A DNA stretch of 64,000 nt, taken from NCBI GenBank assembly GCA_025359965.1, contig JANYDC010000099.1, positions 1 through 64,000 of the forward strand. The letters run 5' to 3'. The notes beneath the pieces were generated by a model. The model had not been told where the DNA came from. It searched no databases and saw only the letters and a program-made list of their open reading frames with translations. Below are positions 15,191 to 22,676 of this stretch, in pieces (position 1 is the first letter of the stretch; each line of letters starts with the position of its first letter). A program made the translations under genes and the position numbers. The stretch is from Pedosphaera sp. GTDB lineage: Bacteria; Verrucomicrobiota; Verrucomicrobiia; Limisphaerales; SXQI01.

Positions 15191-17881
15191 ATGAAACTCT
15201 GGAATGATGTTAGCGCATGGGCAAAGCGTTTCAACCGCAGCTTTCTTGAGTTGCTCTCGAACCAGCAACCAATCAACACAGACTTGGATTCGGAGATTGA
15301 GTCCCACCTTGAACTGCGCACGCAGGCTCACATAAAAGCCGGGATGAATCCCGAGGAGGCCCGTTTCGCAGCCATGCGGCAGTTTGGCTGGAACGAATCC
15401 ATCAAGGAGGACTGTCGCGAACAGCGAGGAGTTCGCTGGTTGGAAAATCTGGTAAAGGATATCCGATATGGAACGCGGCAACTGCGCAAAAATCCGATGT
15501 TCACGGCAGTGGGGGTTCTGACGCTCGGCCTGTGCCTTGGAGCAAACCTAACCATTTTCGCGGTGATCGACGCAGTGCTGCTCAAGCCGCTTCCCTTTCC
15601 CGAGCCCGACCGGTTGGTGACCCTATTCAACACCTATCCCAAAGCCGGAGTTGACCGCGATGGAGGATCGCTCCCCAATTATTATGAGCGCCGGGGTCAT
15701 ATTCCCGCTTTAGCTCAATACTCTGCCCTCCGTTATGACACAGCCATTGTCGGCGAAACAGGTTCGACCGAGCAAATGGATATCACGCGGGTGACTCCAG
15801 AATTCTTCGCCACGCTGGGCGTTGGCCCGATCATGGGGCGCGTCTTCACAGACGATGAAATGACTTACCAAACCGATGGCGTGGCCGTTCTTACGGACAC
15901 GGCATGGAGGCGGTGGTTTAACGCCGATCCGAACGTGCTCGGTCGCCAGATTCGATTGGATGGCATTGCTAAAGCGGTCATTGGTGTGTTGCCCAAAAGA
16001 TTTCAATTTCTTTCTTCGAAGGCACAGATCTACCTGCCGCTTGCATCACGCTTGGAGGATCGAATGGCGCTCCAAAGACACTCCGGCAATGGATACGAAT
16101 TGATTGGCCGACTCAAGCCCAGTGTCACCGTCGCCTCGGCACAAGCTCAAATCAACGCCGATAATGACGCGCGCGCATCTGAATATCCCAACGCCAAAAT
16201 GATTGCTGACGCGGGATTTCGCACCATCGTGACATCCCTTCACGGGGACCATGTCAAGGCTGTCCGCCCCGCGCTGCTCCTAGTGCAGGCAGGGGTGTTT
16301 TTTTTACTGGTGATCGGTGCGGTTAATTTGGTGAACCTTCTCTTAATTCGGGCAAGCAGCAGGACCAAGGAACTTGCCATCAGGCAATCGTTGGGAGCTG
16401 GCCGCTGGCATGTGGCAACGCAAGTGGTTACTGAAACAGTGCTGCTCACGCTCGCGGGGGGTTTATGTGGGGTTGCGCTTGGAGCCATTGGTATTCGTCT
16501 CCTATCGATGCTTGGAGTCCATCAGTTGCCCATGGGAGCAAACGTCGTGCTGGACACGCGGCTTGCACTTGTCGCCATGGCTGGGGCGCTGATCGCCGGG
16601 ATACTCATCTCAGCTCCCATCGCATGGTTGAACCTGAGACTCCATCTCGCACACTCCCTGCAATCCGAATCGCGCGGCGGCACCTCCGGCCAGGCAGTCC
16701 AGCGGCTGCGGCATGGATTCATCGTCATGCAAATCGCGCTGGCTTTTGTGCTGCTGGTCGGAGCAGGCCTGTTGGGTATGAGCCTCAAGCGAGCACTGGC
16801 TGTTTCGCCAGGGTTTAGTCCCGATCATATTCTCACCGGCCAAATCTCCCTGCCATGGAAAAACTATCCCGACTGGCCCCAACGTCAAAACTTCGTCAAT
16901 AGACTACTGGAAAACGCTGGCAACCAACCCGGTATTTCCGCTGTGGGCGTGATCAATAATGTGCCTTTTAGTGGTCAGACCTTTAAAAGCGCCATTAGCA
17001 TTAAAGGCCATCTGCTTAAGCCTGGGGAATCGCTTCAGGGACACTATTTTTATGGTGTGGCAGGCAATGCCTTTAAAGCCCTCGAAGTTCCCCTTCGCGA
17101 AGGACGGTTCATTGACAAGACTGATTCCGACAGCCGGGTGTGTGACATTGACGAGGATTTTGCCCGTCGGTACTGGCCAAACAGCGGCGCGATTGGACAA
17201 CGTCTATTTGTGGGCGCAACCGAGGAAACCGACGCAGAAGCCTTTACCATCGTTGGCGTGGTGGGGGCCGTGAAACAGGCGGGGCTCACCGAAGCTCAGG
17301 GGCAAGGAGCAGTCTACTGCCCCTATAAACACCGCACAGACGTTAATATCTTCGCGATCGTCCGGACGAGCCAGGCCCCGGAAGCCTTTGGGCTTGCGCT
17401 GCAAAAGATGGTTCGCGCCATTGATCCAGAGGTGCCTGTCAACGATCTGAGATCCATGAATGACCGGATCGCCGACAGCCTCGTCGCGCGACGTTCGCCA
17501 GCGCTGCTCGCGAGTATCTTCGCCGGCGTCGCGCTAGTGCTTGCCGCGATAGGCACGTACGGGGTGCTCAGCTACGCCGTGGCGCAGCGCCGCCGTGAGA
17601 TAGGAGTGCGAATGGCTTTGGGCGCGCTGCCATCGCAAATTGGCCGACAATTCCTTACGCTCGGCCTCCGGTTGGCGGCCATGGGCACTGCCTTGGGAGT
17701 GGTCGGGGCATGGTTCGTCGGCCTCGCCATGCAGGGAATTTTATTCGGCGTCCCCGCAACGAATATCGCTTTGCTGATGGAGACGACGGGGATTATGGCG
17801 TTGGTCACACTCCTTGCTTGTCTGCTGCCCACACTGCGTGCCAGCAGGGTTGATCCTATGGAAGCCCTTCGGCCCGAGTAA
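15191..17881 (+). CDS. ADOP-type ABC permease 1 (MacB/FtsX fold)
   Basis: An 896-residue permease of the acidobacterial duplicated orphan permease type: one chain carries both halves of a MacB/FtsX permease. Residues 30-85 form the cytosolic prefix (GMNPEEARFAAMRQFGW, ESIKEDCREQRGVRWLENL), TM1 is near 100-125, the first periplasmic core follows to about 350, a three-helix FtsX domain covers about 360-470, then a linker, a second TM, a second periplasmic core and a final FtsX domain. It has GLCLGANLTIFAVI instead of the usual [13 protein letters not shown] and shares this and many other stretches with permease 3. The tail reads LPTLRASRVDPMEALRPE, where the other permeases have an LPxxRA motif. 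It follows padR by 62 nt. Confidence 0.95.
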   Translation: MKLWNDVSAWAKRFNRSFLELLSNQQPINTDLDSEIESHLELRTQAHIKAGMNPEEARFAAMRQFGWNESIKEDCREQRGVRWLENLVKDIRYGTRQLRKNPMFTAVGVLTLGLCLGANLTIFAVIDAVLLKPLPFPEPDRLVTLFNTYPKAGVDRDGGSLPNYYERRGHIPALAQYSALRYDTAIVGETGSTEQMDITRVTPEFFATLGVGPIMGRVFTDDEMTYQTDGVAVLTDTAWRRWFNADPNVLGRQIRLDGIAKAVIGVLPKRFQFLSSKAQIYLPLASRLEDRMALQRHSGNGYELIGRLKPSVTVASAQAQINADNDARASEYPNAKMIADAGFRTIVTSLHGDHVKAVRPALLLVQAGVFFLLVIGAVNLVNLLLIRASSRTKELAIRQSLGAGRWHVATQVVTETVLLTLAGGLCGVALGAIGIRLLSMLGVHQLPMGANVVLDTRLALVAMAGALIAGILISAPIAWLNLRLHLAHSLQSESRGGTSGQAVQRLRHGFIVMQIALAFVLLVGAGLLGMSLKRALAVSPGFSPDHILTGQISLPWKNYPDWPQRQNFVNRLLENAGNQPGISAVGVINNVPFSGQTFKSAISIKGHLLKPGESLQGHYFYGVAGNAFKALEVPLREGRFIDKTDSDSRVCDIDEDFARRYWPNSGAIGQRLFVGATEETDAEAFTIVGVVGAVKQAGLTEAQGQGAVYCPYKHRTDVNIFAIVRTSQAPEAFGLALQKMVRAIDPEVPVNDLRSMNDRIADSLVARRSPALLASIFAGVALVLAAIGTYGVLSYAVAQRRREIGVRMALGALPSQIGRQFLTLGLRLAAMGTALGVVGAWFVGLAMQGILFGVPATNIALLMETTGIMALVTLLACLLPTLRASRVDPMEALRPE

Positions 17882-17906
17882 TGCAAACATCACCCACGTA
17901 AACCTC

Positions 17907-18345
17907 ATGATCTGGCTTACGCAAATGAAGAACAGAATCCGCTCCATGTGGCGGAAACAAGCTCTGGATGACGACCTGAACGACGAAATGCGCGCCCATG
18001 TTGATCTGCGGACGCAAAAGAACATCGAGGCGGGGATGGAACCGGGCGAAGCGCGTTATGCGGCAGTTCGGCTGGATGGAATCCATAAAGGAAACATGCC
18101 GCGACGAGCGTGGCGGGCTCTGGATCGAGCAGTTTTTCCAGGATGTCCGACACGGACTTCGAATACTGTGCAAAAACCCCGGCTTCACTGCTGTTGCTGT
18201 GCTTACACTAGCACTTGGAATTGGGGCCAACACAGCGATTTTTAGCGTTGTTAACGGAGTGCTTCTGAAACCTCTCGCCTACCGCTGGCTCCCCGCTCGG
18301 CGGGCGGCAGGAGTGAACCCGATGGTGGCGTTGAGAAGCGAATAG
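17907..18345 (+). pseudogene. ADOP permease remnant: frameshift and large internal deletion
   Basis: An ATG at 17907 opens a typical ADOP prefix ([20 protein letters not shown]), but after GEARYAA the frame is lost. The continuation is in another frame: [19 protein letters not shown], then TM1 with [20 protein letters not shown]. Compared with paralogues, the break at 18060-18064 is explained by loss of 8 bp between two GCGGC repeats. Directly after KPLAY the sequence jumps to [20 protein letters not shown], the extreme C-terminus of the family, so roughly 750-800 codons are missing. The piece sits 25 nt after permease 1. It is a dead gene and direct evidence of recombination within the array. 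Confidence 0.85.
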
Positions 18346-18486
18346 GACGCAGCATTAAAGGAACTAGCGAAACACACTCAGTACCAGCCCAACATCACTG
18401 ATCCTTTCATTTTCGTCACGGTTCTGCTGCTGCTCGCCGTCATCCCTCTTTGCCTGCCCTCCGAGTGGACTGAGGCTATCTCATAG
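18346..18486 (+). pseudogene. Possible second ADOP C-terminal fragment
   Basis: In the same frame, right after the stop of the previous remnant, the bases encode LKELAKHTQYQPNITDPFIF, then VTVLLLLAVIPLCLP and a stop at 18484-18486. The TDPFxF-VxxLLLLAVIxL pattern matches the last membrane helix of intact ADOP permeases (ATDPLTF plus a Leu-rich helix), but the expected LPARRAxRVDP tail is replaced by unrelated residues. It is most simply a decayed 3' end of another permease copy. The similarity is short, so chance cannot be excluded. Confidence 0.45.
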
Positions 18487-18793
18487 TGGAGATCCGCAGT
18501 AGGAAAATAAATGAAACTTAATGTTCACTGTTTGTGTCCAAACCTTACGCCCAGTCGCTACTACTTTAACCGCCCGATCCGCGTTGAGTAAAAAGAAGCC
18601 ATGGAATAGCTGAAATGAACAACAACATGAACTTGTTGAAAATATTCATGAGTGGAACCCATGGTCGCATTTCTCTGAAACACGGAGCCAAACCAAACCT
18701 TTCCGAGTATCTGCGAGGATCCGCATTGCTGGCCCGGGCTATCAGTCGGCACCACCTGGAGATTACTGAATTATCGAAATAAAGCGGCACGCA
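18487..18793. other. Intergenic region upstream of ankyrin gene 1
   Basis: About 300 bases with no clear feature. A 55-codon ORF runs from the ATG at 18615 to 18782 (MNNNMNLLKIFMSGTHGRIS) and ends 11 nt before the ankyrin gene; it has no recognised family and no clear ribosome site, so I do not call it a gene. None of the PadR-type dyads found elsewhere in the array occur here. Confidence 0.35.
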
Positions 18794-20029
18794 ATGACAA
18801 CCACTCCTTCAAGTATGAACGATGCCCAGTCGCTGTGGAAAGCCGCGGAGAAGGCCGTTGTTGCCGGGGATGCGGCGACGCTTGATCGATTGCTAAGTGA
18901 TCATAAATTGATGTTTCTCGAGCATGCACCACTATCAACGTGGCTGGGCGGTCTTGCCCCTGATTATTCCAAGGTCAAAGCCAGGTCTATCATCACACGC
19001 GAACATTGTTTCGAAAGCTGGGCCGAGTTTGAGGAAATTCTGACGGCTCTGAAGCTCAAGGATTCACCCATCGCCCGATTCGAGGCCGCAGTGGATGCCG
19101 TCGTGGACGGGGATCTGGTCACTATTGAACGGTTGCTGCATGAAAATCCTGAACTGATTCGCGCCCGTTCGACGCGCAAGCATCGCTCAACGCTTTTGCA
19201 TTATGTGGGCGCAAACGGAGTTGAAAGCTGGCGTCAGAAGACTCCCCAGCAGGCGTTGCAAGTTGCGAAGACTCTGTGCAAGGCCGGCGCCGAGGTGAAT
19301 GCTGTGGCGAAAATGTACGGTGGGTCCACCACATTGGGACTTGTGGCGACCAGCGTTCACCCACTGAAGGCAGGCGTACAAAACGGGCTGATGGAAATCC
19401 TGCTGGAATACGGTGCTGATTTCGATGGCGCAGTGGCATCCGATTACACCGCTGGAAGTGTGGTCAACGCCTGCCTGGCCAACGGCCGTCCCGGGGCTGC
19501 CGAGTTTCTGGCCAGGCGCGGAGCACGATTAGACCTTGAGGGGGCGGCTGGCGTGGGGAGGGTTGATGCTGTTACGGAGTTTTTCGATCAAGACGGCAAA
19601 TTGAAAGCGAATGCTACTTCGGCGCAGTTTAAATCAGGTTTTCAGTGGGCTTGTGAGTATGGCCGGAGCGACGTTGTTAAATTTTTGATGCTCAGAGGGA
19701 TTGCACTCGGCGAAATTCATCTCGGCCGGACCGGCCTGCACTGGGCTGCATACGGCGGACACTTCGATATTGTCAGAATGCTGGTGGAGCGAAACGCGCC
19801 AGTAAATATCAGAGATGAGTCCTGGCAAAACACGCCTTTAGGCTGGGCACTCCACGGTTGGGCCAATCCGCCGCTCGAAGCGAATGGCCAACACCACCAT
19901 GAGATAGTTGCGCTACTGATCAATGCCGGTTCCTTTGTGGACCCAAAACTCGTATCTGAGCAAATCCGTGCAGATTCCAGAATAATGTCAGCGCTCAGTG
20001 GCGAAATGCCTCTCCCCGCATACAACTGA
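18794..20029 (+). CDS. Ankyrin-repeat protein 1
   Basis: A 411-residue protein without signal peptide or membrane helix, so probably cytoplasmic. Ankyrin-like helical repeats span most of it: AEKAVVAGDAATLDRLLSDH near residue 17, VVDGDLVTIERLLHENPELI near 105, then the best canonical ones, GLMEILLEYGADFDGA, SDVVKFLMLRGIAL, and TGLHWAAYGGHFDIVRMLVE near 315. A segment around residues 70-85 (ITREHCFESWAEFEEILTAL) resembles the motif seen before ankyrin arrays in related soil-bacterial proteins. Ankyrin proteins bind other proteins. Only 3 nt separate its stop from permease 2, which suggests co-translation and possibly a complex with the permease cytosolic prefix; that partner is an inference. 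Confidence 0.88.
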   Translation: MTTTPSSMNDAQSLWKAAEKAVVAGDAATLDRLLSDHKLMFLEHAPLSTWLGGLAPDYSKVKARSIITREHCFESWAEFEEILTALKLKDSPIARFEAAVDAVVDGDLVTIERLLHENPELIRARSTRKHRSTLLHYVGANGVESWRQKTPQQALQVAKTLCKAGAEVNAVAKMYGGSTTLGLVATSVHPLKAGVQNGLMEILLEYGADFDGAVASDYTAGSVVNACLANGRPGAAEFLARRGARLDLEGAAGVGRVDAVTEFFDQDGKLKANATSAQFKSGFQWACEYGRSDVVKFLMLRGIALGEIHLGRTGLHWAAYGGHFDIVRMLVERNAPVNIRDESWQNTPLGWALHGWANPPLEANGQHHHEIVALLINAGSFVDPKLVSEQIRADSRIMSALSGEMPLPAYN

Positions 20030-20032
20030 TCC

Positions 20033-22672
20033 ATGAACCCCCTAAAAAAGATTCTGACCCAGCTCCACTCTCTGTTCCACAAAAGCAAACTGGATAAGGA
20101 GATGGAGGAGGAAATGCGCCAGCATGTTGAACTGAGGACCAAAGCCAACATCGAAACAGGCATGGATCCGACGGCCGCCCGCTCCGCCGCGTTACGGGAG
20201 TTCGTCTGGGAAGAATCCATCAAGGAAGATTGTAGGGATCAACGCGGTGTGCGCTGGATGGAGAACCTATTTCAAGACATCCGGTACGGCGCGCGCCAGC
20301 TGCGAAAGAATCCTGGCTTCACCACTGTGGCGGTTCTCACGCTCGCCCTGGGTATCGGGGCGAACACGGCCATTTTCAGCGTGGTCAATGCGCTGCTGCT
20401 GCGTCCGCTACCTTTTCGTGAACCTCAAAATCTTGTTTGGATTGCCAACGCAATCCCTGGTTCGAGCGGCCTTTCGGGAGAAACGACGCGAGTGTCGAAC
20501 TATCAGGATTGGATCCTCCAGAATCACTCGTTTGAAAGCCTTGGCGCGTATTTTGCATTTTTTGATTATATCGGCTCGACTCTGACGAGTGATGGAGAAC
20601 CCGCCCGAGTGCAGACGGTTGGAATATCGAGAAATTTTTTGGACACACTCGGAGTCCAGCCCCAACTCGGCAGAGGTTTCACCGAGGAGGAAAGCGTATG
20701 GAATGGACGCAAGGCGGTCATGCTCACTCAGGCCTTTTGGAAACGCCGGTTCCAGGGCGATCCCAACATTATCGGAAAAACAATCACACTCAACAACTCG
20801 GCCACGGAGGTGATTGGCATCCTTCCCCCGTCGTTTGATTTTTCATCGGTGTTCACGCCCGGATCGCACATCGATATGGTCGTGCCATTTCCCATCTCCA
20901 AAGAAACCGACCAATGGGGCAACACCCTGGCAGTCGTGGGAAGGCTAAAGCCTGGAGTCACCTTAAAGGCGGCACAAATGGAATTTGACCTCCTGAACAA
21001 TCAACTTCAGAAGGAACACCCGGATCGGGGAAACACTTTCGGTGCGAATATGACCTCCCTTCCCCGGAGAATTAACAGCCAGTTTCGACGGTCATTTGTC
21101 ATCGTGTTTGGTACGGTTTTCTGCGTTTTGCTGATCGCCTGCGCCAATCTATCCAATCTGTTGCTGGCTCGCGCCGCAGCCCGACGGAAGGAAGTTGCGG
21201 TTCGAATCGCCCTTGGGGCCACTCGCTTCCAACTCGTCCGTCAGATGTTAACGGAAAGCCTGCTGCTATCCTGTTGCGGTGCAGCACTCGGTCTCGGCCT
21301 CGCTTACGCCGCCACAAACGCCATAGCACATTCAAACGCTTTTAACATAGCTCTGCTGCAGACCGTTAGAATTGATGGAACCGTTCTGGGCGTGACCGTG
21401 GCAATGGCTATTTCGTCAGGATTGCTCTTCGGAATCATACCTGCGCTTTCATTCTCTAATTTTGGCGTCCACGACGTGCTCAAGGAATCATCGCGGGGTT
21501 CGAGCACCGGACGCGGCCGTGCACGAACCAGGGAAATTCTGGTTGCAGCGGAAGTTGCGCTTTCCTGCGTACTGCTGGTGGGCGCAGGGCTTTTATTGCG
21601 CAGTTTTGTTCATTTAAGCGAAGTCGATCCCGGTTTTCGCGCTGATCAGGCCGCCGCTTGGCGCATTGAACCATCACGATCCTTTGCCAATAGCGCCGAG
21701 CAGACTGCCTACAATCGTGAATTGGTTCGCGTTGTTGAGGCCCTGCCCGGGGTGCAGTCCGCCGGTATGAGCGACACGCTGCCCTTGGGCCGCAACAGAA
21801 GCTGGGGAGCTGTGGCAAAGGGTGAGAAATATCAGCCGGGGAATGACGCGTTCCCGAGGGTTGTCGACACGGGTTACCTTCAGACAATGGGCATCACCCT
21901 AAAGGCTGGACGACTCTTTGATCCTCATGACACAGCCGAAGGATCAGTAAAAATCGCCGTCATTAACGAGACCATGGCGCGTCGTCTTTGGCAGGGAGCC
22001 GATCCGTTAGGGCGAATTTTCACCGCAGGCAGCGACTTCCAAGTCATAGGAGTGGTGGGTGATGTTCGACATGCCGCGCTTGAGGAAAAAGCAGGGGAGG
22101 AAATGTACCTTCTGGGAGCACAGATTGGATGGAGCTCACAGGAGCTGGTAGTCCGAACCAAGGGCTCGCTGGAGTCACTCGTCCCGGCAGTGCGCGCCGC
22201 TCTCCATCAGATGGACCCAGGCATGCCTTTGAACGGTTTTCGTTCCTTGGGCGAAATTGTCGACCGATCGGTTTCGTCCAAGCGTCTTATAGTGGTGTTG
22301 GTGGGACTTTTTTCCGTTCTGGCTCTGACGTTGGCCTCGGTGGGCATTTACGGCGTCATTTCTTATGCCGTTAGCCAGCGCACACCTGAGCTTGGCATTC
22401 GTCTCGCACTGGGCGCAACAACGCGCGACATTCTGGTGCAGGTGATTGGTGATGGTATGAAACCAGTGGTAGTTGGACTGTTGCTGGGGCTGATCGCGGC
22501 ACTCGCACTGACGCAAGTCATGCGGTCTCTGCTCTTTGAAGTCAGCGCGACCGATCCTCTAACCTTTGTGGGCAATGCCTGCCTTCTCATAATCGTGGCG
22601 TTGCTGGCCTGCTGGCTGCCTGCCCGCCGTGCCTCGCGAGTGGATCCACTGGTGGCGCTGAGGCACGAATGA
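20033..22672 (+). CDS. ADOP-type ABC permease 2
   Basis: An 879-residue duplicated MacB/FtsX permease. The cytosolic prefix is recognisable but deviates at a normally invariant spot: ALREFVWEESIKEDCRDQRG where the paralogues have RQFGW. TM1 has the standard [20 protein letters not shown]. The central FtsX domain contains CANLSNLLLARAAARRKEVAVR, followed by LGATRFQLVRQMLTESLLL; the linker is rich in Ser/Gly/Arg (KESSRGSSTGRGRARTR). The C-terminal FtsX domain has IYGVISYAVSQRTPELGIR and the tail WLPARRASRVDPLVALRHE. It directly follows ankyrin gene 1 and precedes permease 3 by 4 nt, so these three genes are tightly packed. Confidence 0.95.
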   Translation: MNPLKKILTQLHSLFHKSKLDKEMEEEMRQHVELRTKANIETGMDPTAARSAALREFVWEESIKEDCRDQRGVRWMENLFQDIRYGARQLRKNPGFTTVAVLTLALGIGANTAIFSVVNALLLRPLPFREPQNLVWIANAIPGSSGLSGETTRVSNYQDWILQNHSFESLGAYFAFFDYIGSTLTSDGEPARVQTVGISRNFLDTLGVQPQLGRGFTEEESVWNGRKAVMLTQAFWKRRFQGDPNIIGKTITLNNSATEVIGILPPSFDFSSVFTPGSHIDMVVPFPISKETDQWGNTLAVVGRLKPGVTLKAAQMEFDLLNNQLQKEHPDRGNTFGANMTSLPRRINSQFRRSFVIVFGTVFCVLLIACANLSNLLLARAAARRKEVAVRIALGATRFQLVRQMLTESLLLSCCGAALGLGLAYAATNAIAHSNAFNIALLQTVRIDGTVLGVTVAMAISSGLLFGIIPALSFSNFGVHDVLKESSRGSSTGRGRARTREILVAAEVALSCVLLVGAGLLLRSFVHLSEVDPGFRADQAAAWRIEPSRSFANSAEQTAYNRELVRVVEALPGVQSAGMSDTLPLGRNRSWGAVAKGEKYQPGNDAFPRVVDTGYLQTMGITLKAGRLFDPHDTAEGSVKIAVINETMARRLWQGADPLGRIFTAGSDFQVIGVVGDVRHAALEEKAGEEMYLLGAQIGWSSQELVVRTKGSLESLVPAVRAALHQMDPGMPLNGFRSLGEIVDRSVSSKRLIVVLVGLFSVLALTLASVGIYGVISYAVSQRTPELGIRLALGATTRDILVQVIGDGMKPVVVGLLLGLIAALALTQVMRSLLFEVSATDPLTFVGNACLLIIVALLACWLPARRASRVDPLVALRHE

Positions 22673-22676
22673 CCCA

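Noticed and set aside
18615-18782. 55-codon ORF ending 11 nt before ankyrin gene 1
   Set aside because: No family resemblance, no clear ribosome site, no overlap with the next gene; length is compatible with chance.
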